Part shown: in pieces, positions 1-12,926 of the stretch | Layout of the letters: each line of letters starts with the position of its first letter | Numbering within the stretch: position 1 is the first letter of the stretch | Source of the DNA: Anoplolepis gracilipes | Lineage: Eukaryota; Arthropoda; Insecta; Hymenoptera; Formicidae | Direction of reading: 5' to 3' | NCBI RefSeq assembly: GCF_047496725.1 | Contig: NC_132975.1 | Location: forward strand, 12,097,501 to 12,161,500 | DNA length: 64,000 nt | Program-made: the position numbers and the translations under genes | The notes under the pieces: model-generated | Databases searched by the model: none | What the model was told of the DNA's origin: nothing | Seen by the model: only the letters and a program-made list of their open reading frames with translations

Positions 1-2148
1 AAATAATAGAAAGTAATTTATAAAATTTTGATTAAAAATATTAAAAATGGGAAATTTAAAAAAAAATGTATTAGCATTGTAAGAAAAGAATATCTTTTGC
101 CGAAAAAGAGTTAGGCTGAAAAATTTTCTCGCTAACACAGTTTCCATTTCCAATATCCTGTGAACAAATACGATACAGCCACTTTACCTAAAAACATTCG
201 ATGTTTAATCAGATATGCTAATATTGAGCGTACGTTACGATACTCGTTTGCAAGCTGATAAGCGTAATTCGTGGCAGCGGGCGTATCCGAACACGCGAGA
301 ATTAATTCGAATGGTCGAGGGGAGGAATCGGATGGCGGAAAAATTAGCAATTATCGCGCGATCGCCGAAATTCGAGCAGGACATTCAGAGCGAACAACCG
401 GCCATTCGGCGAAACTGATTCTCGGACCAGAGACAAGGATATCATTATCCAATCGACTGGCAGAGAGCGCGGGAGCCCGAATCTGCCAATACGATTGTAT
501 CATTGTCGGGATGCAGCGGGTAACACTTAGCTGATATATACATACGATATCGTCGACAGATGATTGAACACGACGATTGCCGGACGAGAATCGGAGGATA
601 GGCTCAAAATTGATAGAGTCGATGAAAGCTGATGGATGAGAAGAACAGGATTGCCTTGCGATAAAAAGTGCTAAAAATGTGTGATGAATCTTTGGATTAA
701 ATCGGTGATAAATAATGCGATATTTATGAACCGTATTATTGTATAATTCTTATTTTAAGTTAAAATTTTGGCTAAGGATCAGTACATAAATTATATTTTC
801 AATGTCTCAGCCTAAATATTCAACGTACTCTATATAAAATAAAATTAGAAGAAATAGAAATTTCCATTCTACTCTAAAGAAATCATAAACCAAGATTTAA
901 AATAAAAACACAAGTTTCTTTCTAGTAGTGAAATAATACAATAGATAAATAATACGGAATTTTTTTCGTTAGAGTATTCTAGGCGATTGTTATGATATGA
1001 CATTTATATATCTCACACATGGCAACGAATGAACAGCGATTTAACACATCGTACAAATAATCTTTTAGCATCTTGTATTTCTTTCTCTCTTTTTCTGTCA
1101 TCGAGCACAAATCGCTTTTTGATTATATAATAATTTCCTCATCGCTATTCACACTCTGTCAGTCTATTTTGAGCTATATCGAAACCATCATTATCGATGA
1201 TTTCAGAACGAATGTCATCCGTTTTGATAACCAGATAATAGTTGTCACGAGAAGTTTTCCGGTCGCGAGTATCGACCGCGCCACGAGTTACTAGACGACC
1301 TGAAAAAAATACGCGAGCGTAATTGCGAGACTTAATTGAGACGCGCGCGCAGGTGCGCGAACTTCAATTAAGTGTCGCCTTTCGGACATGTATGCGATTT
1401 AATTAAATTTACAGAGGACGTAATTTTTTAGACGACCCGTAGATGCGTGCGAGCCATTTAGAGCGACCACGGAGTATATGCATATTTACGTGCGAATTAA
1501 AATCGTCGGACGAATCCGGTACACGCCGGAAAGTGGAACAAAATTTTTGTTTCTCACGCAACCATCTAAGCCTTCGCGAGATGCGAAAAAATTACAGCAC
1601 TGAGTAAAATTAAGATTAGAAGTAATCAGAAGAGCTACAAACGCGTTGCAGGAAATGAAAAGATAATATCTCTGGTGCTCGGTGCAAACTGCTTCAAAAT
1701 ATTCTACTCCTTTAAGAGAGAGACAAAAGAAAATATAAAATGCTAATATTTTCATATACATATAAATCTAAAATGCTTAAATATAACTTGATTATTGAGC
1801 CGAGCTTGATGAACGATTTTCATCGTTACCATCAACATATACATACATATATAACAAAGATCGTTTATGAGTCTCTGACAAAAAATGACCGACATCAAAA
1901 GCTACAATGGGTTTATACGACGCAACGGGATAATACACAATGTAATATCCTCCCTCAAATTTTTGGCATAAACGTTGCAGACGCCCTAAGGGGCAGTATT
2001 CACCGCGGTCCAACGCGACGGGGTGATTCGAAGGGTCAAAGGGTGTCGTTAACGCGGTCGACGTATCCCGGTCGCGTATCAAAGTGCTCGAAAGTTCAGC
2101 GGTTTCAGCCTCGACGGCGGATTGCTTCTCTGGAATGGCGGATTAAAT

Positions 2149-2174
2149 AAAAAAAAAAAAAAAAAAAAAAAAAA
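2149..2174. repeat. Poly-A tract (about 26 A)
   Basis: This is an uninterrupted adenine run followed by a purine-rich GA stretch to about 2240. It could be a retroposon tail, but no body sequence or target-site duplication was recognised around it. Confidence 0.9.
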
Positions 2175-4429
2175 CACAAAAAAGGGAGAGAGAGTGGGAG
2201 AGAGAAAGGAAAAGAAAAGAGAGAGATTGGAAGGAAGAAACTAACAAAAAGGCGCGCGGGTAAAGATCGACGCGTGAGTCTTTTATTCGTTTACACTCGG
2301 CCGTTTCGCAACGAAAAACATCCACGCGATCTCGCGCGCAGAATTCCCACTCGAACCACTATGCTTTCGACTTGTTCCGAGATTTAATTAAAAAAAAAAA
2401 AAAAAATACAAAGTTTCTCGCGCGCATCCATCACTCGCTCGTTAGAGAAAGCGTAATGAAATCGTCTAAAGTCGATCGTAACGTGTTTTACATAATCGAA
2501 CGATGCTCACAATATTAATTAGTTTTAGATGATCTATAAGTTGCGATAAAATTTAATAGAGAGAAATCTATATTCATAATTATTATGTACCGCATACTTT
2601 TTAATGTATGTATTTCTTGTTATGTGTATTTTATTTCTTTGAATATCTTCTATTATATAAATATAGATTCCTGCTATAAATTGTCGATCATTTAAAATGG
2701 ACTTTAATAAGAATAAATTTAAAATTTTAAATATTTATTAAATACTATTTATTATATATATATATATCATCTTTTAGATATAAATCATTGTTTTCGTAAA
2801 ACGAGGACAAATGTAAAGTTTTGAAAACTAGTATACATTTAAAATGACTGTTCTTTATCAAATCAAGTTATTCGTCGAAAAATAATCTATGTTGATGCAA
2901 AAAAGGCTTTTTAAAAGCGATTCTTTAGAAACTCTGATCGACTTCTTCACTTTCGGGATCGAATTCTATCGATATCATAGTCACGGATCGCTCGTCTGAA
3001 AGACGGCTCCGGTGACGGTCGAACGCGCTTTTTCCGTCGCTTGCGACGAAAGTAATAGCTCTTTGAATTTAACTGGCGCAGAAAATGGAGACCCCCAGGA
3101 AAAAGATAGAAATGCAAATGCCGCGCACTCGAGACTCGGAGCGACGACGTCGACAACGGGCTCGCGTACAGTGCTTCTCACAATTGCAGCTGCGCGTTTT
3201 CTTCTGCAATATCATCGTCCTCCACCGCGATGAATTTTAGGATAGAATAAGACGTACACGTTTATTATATTCTCAAGAATGTTCATTCACACGGAAAACG
3301 CCGCAAAAAATAAAAATACTATTCGCATATAAATTAAGAAACATAAATTATACGTTACTGCACTGACGGTTTAATTTGCTATTAATTAGTAGCTTTAATG
3401 TCGCCTCTGGAGAGATATCCACTACGATCCGTTCACGGATAAAATATCTTCTATTCCCTCTTGTGGAAAGCTAGTTGTAACCTGGTAATGTCAAAACTGT
3501 TTTTACGCAAAATGTTATGTAAAATTTCGCTAAAGCTCTCGAAGGACCTCTTCCGTTAGCTCCTCGGGTATCATAAATTGTTATTCTATTCTACTCGATA
3601 AATTCTTGCGAGTCACGGATGAAATTTTGCGTTGTGAAAACTTTGCCTTCGGACTGACCGCGTAAATTGCGGGTAAAGAATGGAAAAGCACCCACCACGC
3701 CCGTCCAACCACATCAAAAACTTAACATAGGAGGTCAGGCCCAATAGTGTAACCAGAGAGACGCACAGAAATTTAATATTTCTCAATACGTATTAACGTA
3801 TATATCACATTCTACAATTCTGATATTTTCAGTAGATAGTAACAAGAAAACTTGAATAATTGAATTATGCAAAAATTTAGCTCTTTTTTTAGCAAAAAAA
3901 AAAAAAAAAACAAGATTATTGTTACAAAACAATATTTGTAAAATTCATCTGACGTACAACGTAGAATCATAAAGAAAAAGCAGGCAATTCTGACTTAGAG
4001 ATTTCGCAGAGATTTCAATCTAAGGTTTTACGAGCTGCTAGTACGTCACCAGTAAAAGAGTTCACAAGAATCTTTGTGAATTACAACTGCTGAAAGAAGT
4101 TTTTACGGTTCAGGAAACATTTAAAACGTTATATCACACAATCACATTTAAAGTATTACTGGAGAGAGTAGCCAAGATATCAGGTTAAACTGTTGTAAGT
4201 TCTTAGATCTAATAGAAACATCAGAATTATTATTGAATAATTTCTTTTTCTCGTCATCTACTACATAGTTAAGACATTTTTCTCATTCGTATAGTGTAGT
4301 TGAACAAATCGCAGATAAACGATTGTAAAATAAATAAAAAAAATAAGTCGGATAAGCTTCGAGGAACAAGAGATACGTAGAGCTTTCTGAGAAGGCCAGA
4401 TGCACTTAAAACCTCAAACTGCCCCTGGC

Positions 4430-4640
4430 TACATGCTCACCTAGTTACGCGACCGGCCGGCCAGGCTGAGCATTCCCGTGTTCTTGGCGTCGCGCGCAAA
4501 AAGCGAATTCCATTTCCGCGCACACCCGCACGTTTTGCACGCCCGTTTGTAAACGCGAAAACCCGCGTACTGCAAATACCGCCACGCAGACGTCGGAGGA
4601 GCGCTGCCCGGGGCAACGTCGGGCGTCGAAAAGGTAGAGC
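4430..4640. promoter_or_regulatory. CpG-rich patch in AT-rich surroundings
   Basis: About 200 bases are markedly GC- and CpG-rich, with many CGCG and GGCCGG-type words, between AT-rich flanks. No open frame with family resemblance lies here. Such patches often mark promoters, first exons or enhancers in CpG-rich hymenopteran genomes, so a noncoding exon or regulatory element for the downstream LRR gene is possible. That function is inference only. Confidence 0.25.
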
Positions 4641-7600
4641 GAGATTATTAACCCTTAACGGGCCGAGCTGGAAAAACTCGTGTGTCTGCGTACATCTACG
4701 TGGAATATCATGCGCGAAATATTCGAGTATTCGTGAACCGACCGACCTGTTAACGAAATGAGAAAGGATATTGGATATTGTATTTTTGTAAAACTCTGTT
4801 TGTTATACCGAATCGGATTGAAAATGATTAAATCTTAAAATGATAACACCTGCCTGCTCGACTTTACGAAAAATAATAAAAATCGTGAAAGAAATGAGAC
4901 CGCATTTTTCTTGCGCAATAGCGAGAAAAGAAATACGAAGAGGATTTAGCAGTGATGGATTTTTTAAATTAATCGAAGCTGTGTATACCTAGGTGTTGTA
5001 AACAGACGTGATTCGGTCGTAATCCTTCAAATATTGTCGAAAAGTTATAGTTGAAAACATTCTAATATATTATCACACGTACATCTTTATTTCAATAAAA
5101 ATATAGGAGGTTTTTGCACGATATATACTCAGATATGAGTAACTTGTTTTATATGTACATTTGTGAATGCAACTAGCGTTATATGTGGAATTGATTTCAT
5201 CGAAGGGCCGCGGTGAGAAATCAAATACATTTTTTAGTTTTCAGAATTCCAAGTTCGTTTACCGAGTAATTTTGAGATATGAAAGTCGTTCATTTAATGG
5301 TCGCCCATCGAGCGCATTTCGGACGCACGTGTGATTAAAAGGGTTCAACCGCAAAGCGGTTAGTAACGTGCGCTCGTTAAATCTGCAGCTGGTGACATCA
5401 ATTTAATGGCACAAGAAAATTAACCGCTCTCACACCTAATAAGATTAGGATTTATTTAATTCCTGTCGCACTGTAAACGTCCGCTGGAAGACCCGTTAGA
5501 TTTATAGGAGTCACTCATTCTTGAAACGATGTCAATTACAGTTCAAAATATTGTTGTAATTAAACCACTTTATAGAGCTATACTTTGCTTACTCATCGAA
5601 CATTAATAGAAAAAAAATTGCCAGTAAATATCATTACGGCTTTTTTTACGTGTAATTATTTAGCCGGCGGAACAGATGGAACATAATACGATACATTAAT
5701 TGTTGATGCAAATCTCATTTACAATAGTCATAAAAGAATAATCATATGCGAAATGGAAAACATTCAAAGTTGCATCCGGATTGTCAGTAAATCACTCACC
5801 TAACGAAATTAATTATCTTCCGAAATGGAAGCAGCGAATGTTTCAAAATAATGGTATGTATGTTTATAATCGCTTGAAAGTAAGTTTGTGCCGACGAAAA
5901 TTAATGCTCGCAGAAACGGATGAAAGTACTAACGCGGTGTCATATAAAAATCTAGCAGGAATTTCGGAGATTAAAGGCTCGTCGAGTCTCTTGGTATAAA
6001 CACACGGTAGATCGTCCGGTTTTCGCTGAAACGCCTAATCTGTATGTATGCGACGCATTTACATGAACACAACGGCCGAGTTCGTCGTGTGCATATCATG
6101 GCCCATGCTAATGGACGAAAGGGTAATCTGTAATCGCTAATTACATCGAGTTAAATCCGACGTATTCACCCTGAAACGAGGGCTGGGCGTGACGTTATAT
6201 TCCACCGCCGCCGCTGCTCCCTGTTCCGCCCGCGACATCCGCGTTATGATTAGTGCGAGCGATAAGTCGAGATGTCTGGCGTATTCTCCCGCGCCGGTTA
6301 TCCGGGAACGATTAACCCTCTTCGACCCAGCGACTACAATTGAATTCGCATATTTTACGTCCTACGCAACGGTAGTCGTGTGCCATTATATATACAGTTG
6401 ATATTTCCTTCAATCTCTCTCTCTCTAATTAATTGGCGTTATAAAGTTGTTGGAATAATTTATATAAATACTTGAAAAATTATATTTTTTTTATTTGTTC
6501 ATTGTTTTATGTTTACTATATATAAACTTAGATATAAATATTTTAATATATATATATATATAGAAGAGAAAATTTTGTCGAGTTTATAAATGTAATATAC
6601 GCTTTGAAATGTTTTTAATGAATTTTCTTAACGCAATTTACTAAACGCGAAAGGCAATAAAGTGTCGAACTATAAAGAGGGGCAACTAGACGATTTTAAG
6701 CTGCATATATGCATCGCAATATTTTCAAAACTGGCGAGGATAGATCCATAAGCAACGAATGAATATTTCTACTCAAAAGACTCGGGAGAGCGTATCTTTG
6801 AAAATAAACAATTTTACGTTGCATGAATATGTTGGCGACTACGTTTTGCCAGTGCAACAACAGTCGTTTCGCGCGCGCTGTGATAGAAAAAAAAAAATTA
6901 TCGCGTGATACGCGACGATATCGATCAGGTGTTTCGTTCGAGAGCCTGTATAATACACGTTTCTGCAGTGGCGAATAGTGTGAATAAAAAAAAAATAACG
7001 GCGGAGCGAGACGAAAAATAGGTTGAAAAATGCCGCCGCTATAAACATTTGTATAAATAAATGTAAATCTGCCCAACGCGCGAGAGCGTTACGTGTATAA
7101 AGCGGACGAATAAATGCAAATTTCGCTTTTCGGAAAATGGTTTACTCGAACAAAATCTCCGGATGATATTTCGGCGAACGACTAAGGGAAAGGGGGAAGA
7201 GGGAGGAAGAAGATACAGGCATAACGGCTGGTAGAGAGTAGTTTTGCACGCTCGGTAGTTGATGGTTTTGTCACACTGAGCCAAGCTGATTACGCTATGA
7301 TGATAATTAACTGCGTTTATAAGCGCGTTATGGCCGCGCACGTTGTAGCGCGGTTTTGTTCGTGCCCTCGTGGCGCGTTGATTAAAGCTTGAAAGTGACG
7401 TGACGCGAAAAGCACGGACACCTGGCAATTTTTGACGAAATTCTCCATTCGGATTATCTTTAAAAGAAAATATGTTATTCGAGAAGCGCAAAAACTCACG
7501 GATGACGAAACGCCGTGATGTTCGTTTTATCGGTGACTGTATACACTTCTCGGTTAATCTTTGTACTGTCGGCGCAACGATAGATTCTACAGAATTCTCT

Positions 7601-8770
7601 CTTGAGTTTAGAAATTTAAATAGGATAAGATGTTTAACTACAGAGTGTACAGTTGATTTAATCCATGGGACTAAGAGAATTCCCATGAAAATTCAAATGC
7701 TTAATTCATGAAATGTAAAATGGAGAATTTTACCAAGGAGTTTAAAAAAGTCTTTAACGGAACAACCTAGGTCGAGTGAAAAATTTTAAAGATATTATCT
7801 TACTATTAATTTGAAACTACCTTTTATATTTAACATAAATAATGTTGAAAAAAGATTATAAATATGCTGTAAATCAAATTTTAATATTGAATCTTTTTGC
7901 AATAAATTATTCGGCAAACGATTGTATTTAAAAAAATTAATAATATCAAGATTATTAAATACAATAATAGGGAAATGTGTTGTGCTTCTTATCTTAAATG
8001 AGATAGGACGAGATGTGCATGTGAAACCGCCCGGCACATGATTATTCGTAGCGGTTATTACACGTTGCTCTATTAATTTCTCCGGTTGTCTCCGTAGTAG
8101 ACGATGACGTCTGAATCGGACACCAGTATTCCGATTCCAACCGCACGTTGTCGCATACGTAATTTGCACCTCGTGCACGCCGATGAGTCGCGTTGCTTTC
8201 GAGCTGCCAGCAGCGGCCTCACCGAAGTGCATAAATAATATCGAGAGTTTGAACTCGTCGTTTCGCGTGATGCATTGATTGATAACACGTCGTCAATAAG
8301 TTGAACGCAACAGGTTGAACATAAATTTCTGAGAAATTTTAGACGCCACGAAATAGAAGTAACGAAAATTTAATTTTAAAAGTATAAAAATAATAAAATT
8401 TATCTTTTACATAATTAAAAATCTATATCCATAAGAATAACAATTAGAAATTTTAACATATTTCATACACAGATATAATAGAATTCAAGTAAAATATGAA
8501 AAAAATAATAAGAAGCAATTACAGAGACGCGATTTACAACAATGGAAGAAACTAAGTAAAGGAAAATAAAGAAAATATGGTATAAAGAGTGAGGCAGCTA
8601 AACAAGAATTTTAATTGTTCTGTTAAAAGTCTTTTGCGAATAGAAATGTATGTAGGACTTACAGAAAAAAAAGTACATGAAAATATTATTAGCTAAAAAA
8701 TAATAATAAAGAAATATAGTATAATTTGTTAAATGTGTGCTATTATAATTACAAAGTATGTATATTGATT

Positions 8771-9060
8771 TTTATAAGAAGTCACTTGTATAATTATATT
8801 TATTATTATATATATTATAGAAAAAAATAAATATATATTAATTGAAATGTTTTCACAAATGTTTCGTCTCAAGTTAGGAAGATAAGTATTTATGTATTCG
8901 AGGGTTCACAAATCTCAGATAATAAATTATAATTTATTATCTTAGATTTGTGAACCCTCGAATACATAAATAGTTTATCTTCCTAACTTGCGACAAGACA
9001 TTTGTAAAAACATTTCAATATATAATAATAAATATAATACAAATAATTTCTTTAAAAAAA
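8771..9060. repeat. Long near-palindromic inverted repeat (foldback/MITE-like)
   Basis: The arms are centred at about 8930 within an AATAAATTATAATTTATT palindrome. The inner arms (about 8845-8930 and 8931-9015) pair over roughly 85 bases with only a few mismatches; for example GAGGGTTCACAAATCT on the left is matched by AGATTTGTGAACCCTC on the right. Weaker AT-rich complementarity extends outwards to about 8771 and 9060, with an insertion of some 27 bases in the left outer arm. No coding capacity was seen. The structure suits a foldback MITE or a long hairpin RNA source. Confidence 0.85.
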
Positions 9061-9695
9061 AACCAATAGGATTGCAAGAGAAAATCACTATTGTTTTGGA
9101 ATGTATTGCTGTGCCGAGAGAATATTTAATTATCTGTAATATACTTGGACTAATATTATTAAAACCGCATAAAGAAGCCGATTATATGTAAACCGAGAAA
9201 GAGCGAGGGGAAAGTCGATTTGTGTCCTAAAGTCATTAATAACAGCTGGATGCCGCGTAATGCGGCTGAAATGGGAAATGAGTAATGGGGTCAGGCGCGC
9301 GTGGTAGGTACGAGGAAGTTCGGTATTCGCGGGGATCGTATAATCCTTTCCTAATGACGCCGTTTTTAGCTTTAATACGTAACAGCGATATCCGGCTGCG
9401 TTTCGTGTATTTCGTCGCGCGGATTAGCACTCAGCGCCCTGAAACGTACATAAAGTCGCGTGTATAAACACCGGAGAGACGGATATCTCGTGGATATCTC
9501 GACCGCATATCTCTAGATTCGCGAGCTGCTCGAAAATGAATATCGAGAATATCTCGTTCTACCATATCATCCTCTCACTGCTTTACCTTTCAATATTAAA
9601 TATCTGAACGATTAAGTCTCATAACTTTATATAAATTCTCTGTTTATAAAACTAAGTACTCTACAAAATTAATTACGAGTACATCCTATTCTCCT

Positions 9696-9696
<1 letters not shown>

Positions 9697-9724
<28 letters not shown>
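9697..9724. repeat. Poly-T tract (28 T)
   Basis: This is an uninterrupted thymine run, equivalent to a poly-A run on the minus strand. It may be a remnant retroposon tail, but no source element was recognised. Confidence 0.9.
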
Positions 9725-9727
<3 letters not shown>

Positions 9728-11258
9728 TTCGAGAATATTTATCCACTCTTCGTCGCTTCATTCGAGAATTATCAGTGCATGAAAAATATTACTATGTATA
9801 TTTTTTAGATTAAGTTTTTGATATCTGTCATGTTGAGATACAAATATGTATCGGTGATTTCGAAACACTGTATACGTAGCTTAATGCGAACATACGGAGT
9901 GCATCAGCATGACACAGATTCGGCTAGGCGAGGCGAGGCGAGGTGAGCTTTCGAAATAAATCCTTCCATATGCGTAAATCACGCGAGCTGTTTTTTTCGA
10001 AACGCTGTTAATATTCCCGGCATTTTCTAGCTACTGTCAGGCCGCGCGATCGATTTCACTGGATTTTTAGACTTTTGTTGACCCGGATTATGCTATTGCA
10101 AGAAAAATATCCTTATCAATTCGACAAATCATGTTTTCGTGATCGTGCATGCGAACGATGAGTCTCCGGATAATCCAACTTGAGTGCGATCTTGATCGAA
10201 CTCGCTCGATCCGATAGAATTTTCTTTGTTCTGTGCAACGATTGAAATACACGTAATTATCTAGAGTACACAAAAGCGTATTTAAATTATAATGGTGCAA
10301 GTATCGATTATACTAATTTACACAAGAGAGAGCATCTTGTGAGAAGAACAAGAATTTTTCAATCAATAGAGATGACATATCATGAGAATGTTTCGCAAAA
10401 TTCGAAACATATGCGGAAGTTTTTCCGGCTATCTGATTCAGGTAGAATCTACATCGAGGCAGTCCAGGTCGATATCGAATTTTTCCCAGGTTTGCCGATA
10501 AACATCGCTTTCTCTCTCTTCCTTTTTTCCTTTCTCTCGGTTCGAAACATCGGGCGTCTTTGCCCGTTGCAAGGATCAGCCATCCCGTTTAAGTTTTACG
10601 GCGTACTTTAGCCACAGCGGTGCGCTCGGACTTGTCCGGATGACCGTGCTCTTGGCGTTTCCATCTCGAATAGAAGTTTTTACGCTCCGGGAGCTTATTA
10701 TCCGCGGAACAGCCGCGAGCGCTCGTATTTCCGGATATAATTTAGCCCGTCGGATGTTTCAGCTGCGCGTGGCAGGCTTAATTTCGCACCTACGTGCGCG
10801 ATCGCGGCCCACGAAAATGGAAATAACTTCTCTTGCGTTACGAGAGGGGTACGGAATGAACGAGGGCCGTTGCTGCTCTTTGGCGTTACGGCGGTGAACT
10901 CTGCACGGAAAATAATTCAACGACGCTCGCGTCGTAAAACCGGCGTAAATTGGGCGCCAGTGTACATCAGATGGTATCCATTTCCCGAGGCAACTGTCGA
11001 TACTATTCTCTGTTAAACGAATTAAACATGTTTATTCTCTGCATCCCGGTTAGTTCGTGAAAATGAATATGATCTAAAAGAGCAATAGGACAGATGCAAA
11101 TTTTATCCGTTAAAAATAATTCTTAATAATAAAATTGATAATATTTTGATAATTGATAAGAAATTTTAGTTTATATTGCTATGTTTATACATATATTATT
11201 TTAAATAAGATTTTTTTATTCTTTCAAAACTAATGAGATTTTTTTTTATTATTTGCAG

Positions 11259-12926
11259 ACATCGCGGCGCAGCTTCACCGTTAACGGCGTTCTTCACCTG
11301 CTTGTCCTGGTCGGCCTTTTCGCTCTTAGCACGGCTGAAGCACGGACTTTCTGCCCTAATGGCTGTACTTGCGACGACGACACTCTGGTTGTTTCATGCG
11401 TAGGCGCTAATCTGGACGTAATACCGATCGCGCTGAATCCCAGCATTCAACGAATAGTGCTGAAGGATAATCGCATCAAAATTGTGGACGCGGCGGCTTT
11501 CCAGTTCTACGGCGATTTGAAGAACGTAGATCTCTCCAGTAACCACTTGTTCACCATACCCAACGGCAGTTTCGACGCTCAACGGCACTTGGTAGAACTC
11601 CACTTGAAGCACAATAAGATCTCGGCGCTGACTGAGAAAACGTTCCAGGGGCTCAGGTCTCTCACAGTGTTGAATTTGCGAGACAATTATCTGGAGACAC
11701 TAAATAACGGCTTGTTCGCCTACTTATCAAAGCTCGAGGAGCTTGATTTAGGTCAGAATCGCATATCGAAAGTCGAGCCAGGTGCATTCCAAAAATTAGG
11801 CACTCTTCGGGTGCTGTATCTCGACGACAATCAATTGCGAACCATCCCGTCGCCGGCCTTGGCACCGATGAAGGCTCTCGCCGAGCTTCACATTGGCTGG
11901 AACGCTTTTTCTTCATTGCCAGATGACGCATTTAAGGGTCTCGAGCAGTTGGCGGTGTTGGATATTATGGGCGCCGGATTGGATAACATTAGTGACGGAG
12001 CGTTTCGTGGCTTGAACGCTCTTCGCAACCTGAAACTGAGCGCCAACAAGTTGCGCGAAGTACCGACGAAGCAACTGGCGGTATTGCCACGCCTAGAAGA
12101 GCTCACCCTAGGTCAGAACTTTTTCACGATACTGCGATCAGGCGCCTTTCAGAGTCTGTCAACGCTGAAGAAGCTCGACGTGTCTGGCGCTAAGCTGTTG
12201 ACCACCGTTGAGAAAGGAGCTTTTTCGGATAATGCCAATCTGGAGACCCTCATATTAAACAGTAATAAACGACTAGCAATCATGGAGGACGGATCTCTGG
12301 CCGGTTTACCGAATTTGAGGCATGTGATGCTGCGCGACAACGCTTTTGTCACATTCTCGGAATCGTTGGTCGCTTGGAATGAACTGCGTCGACTGGATCT
12401 CAGCGAGAATCCATTAATCTGTGACTGCAGTCAGCTTTGGCTGGCCGAGATTCTCGTACCGAGGAATTCCAGTCCGGTGATATGTGCTGAGCCACCCGAA
12501 TCCAAGGGCAAACCTATCAAGGGCATGACGCCCGACGAACTGGGCTGCGCTTTCTCAGATCCACGTAAACAAGCTCTGCTGGCGACGATATGCGCCGCCG
12601 GATTAGCCGTCTTTACCGGTATCGCTCTGATTCTGTACTATCGATGCCGCAGACGCGTACGAGATGCGCTCAAGGATTACAAATGGAAGAACCGAGCGAT
12701 ATCGCGGAAGGAGCACGAATATCAGAAGACCTTCTCCGATGACGAGTATATTGTTCGTTCAGCTCACGCCCATCACCATCATCATCACCATCAACCGCCG
12801 CAGTCCCAGCCAGTGTCTACGCATCATCATCACCATCATCTTCAGCAGCAGCTGCAGCAACAACAACAGCAGCCGCATACACAGATGACAACCGGTATCA
12901 AACCGATACCGGTGACGGAACTGTAG
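11259..12926 (+). CDS. Leucine-rich-repeat single-pass transmembrane receptor, Capricious/Tartan-like (main coding exon)
   Basis: This is a cell-surface LRR protein, probably acting in adhesion or recognition. The exon starts after a pyrimidine-rich tract and acceptor ending TTTGCAG at 11258. The reading frame has no ATG before residue 200, so the initiator lies in an upstream exon. In order, the exon encodes a hydrophobic signal segment (HLLVLVGLFALSTAEA), an LRRNT cap (CPNGCTC), about 13-14 LRRs of roughly 24 residues with LxxLxLxxNxL cores, and an LRRCT cap starting NPLICDCSQLW. These are followed by a membrane helix (about residues 440-465 counted from 11253) flanked by RCRRRVR, and a cytoplasmic tail of about 92 residues. 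The tail has YKWKNRAISRKEHEYQKTF, two His tracts and a Gln-rich tract, and ends KPIPVTEL, a plausible class I PDZ ligand (T at -2, L at 0). Domain architecture is clear. The orthologue assignment (Capricious, Tartan, Fish-lips or another arthropod LRR protein) is inference. The terminal TAG is followed by an open in-frame extension, described separately. Confidence 0.9.
   Translation, partial: TSRRSFTVNGVLHLLVLVGLFALSTAEARTFCPNGCTCDDDTLVVSCVGANLDVIPIALNPSIQRIVLKDNRIKIVDAAAFQFYGDLKNVDLSSNHLFTIPNGSFDAQRHLVELHLKHNKISALTEKTFQGLRSLTVLNLRDNYLETLNNGLFAYLSKLEELDLGQNRISKVEPGAFQKLGTLRVLYLDDNQLRTIPSPALAPMKALAELHIGWNAFSSLPDDAFKGLEQLAVLDIMGAGLDNISDGAFRGLNALRNLKLSANKLREVPTKQLAVLPRLEELTLGQNFFTILRSGAFQSLSTLKKLDVSGAKLLTTVEKGAFSDNANLETLILNSNKRLAIMEDGSLAGLPNLRHVMLRDNAFVTFSESLVAWNELRRLDLSENPLICDCSQLWLAEILVPRNSSPVICAEPPESKGKPIKGMTPDELGCAFSDPRKQALLATICAAGLAVFTGIALILYYRCRRRVRDALKDYKWKNRAISRKEHEYQKTFSDDEYIVRSAHAHHHHHHHQPPQSQPVSTHHHHHHLQQQLQQQQQQPHTQMTTGIKPIPVTEL

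Larger units (their letters stand above)
1..11258. other. Gene-poor region upstream of (or 5' intron of) the LRR receptor gene
   Basis: I see no convincing coding exon here. Open frames of 60-215 codons occur but have no recognisable domain, are biased by low-complexity sequence, and lack clear splice or promoter context. The stretch contains poly-A and poly-T runs, a CpG-rich patch at about 4430-4640, a GC-richer patch at 6180-6390, and a long inverted repeat at 8771-9060. The LRR exon at 11259 begins at a splice acceptor and has no ATG near its start. At least one upstream exon with the initiator must therefore exist, either in this stretch or before the window. I could not pin it down. Confidence 0.6.

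Noticed and set aside
5341..5363. GGTTCAA-type word suggesting a tRNA T-arm
   Set aside because: No acceptor stem, anticodon arm or D-arm could be built around it. No tRNA was found elsewhere by eye, although a dedicated covariance search was not possible.
7039..7686. Minus-strand open frame of 215 codons
   Set aside because: No domain, no signal or splice logic, and no family resemblance. Basic, Ser/Phe-rich composition with overlapping shorter frames on both strands suggests a chance frame.
10971..10976. ATG directly followed by GT (ATG|GTATCC) as a possible LRR initiator micro-exon
   Set aside because: The donor is weak and any ATG-GT would fit a phase-0 junction; without transcript support it is not worth calling.
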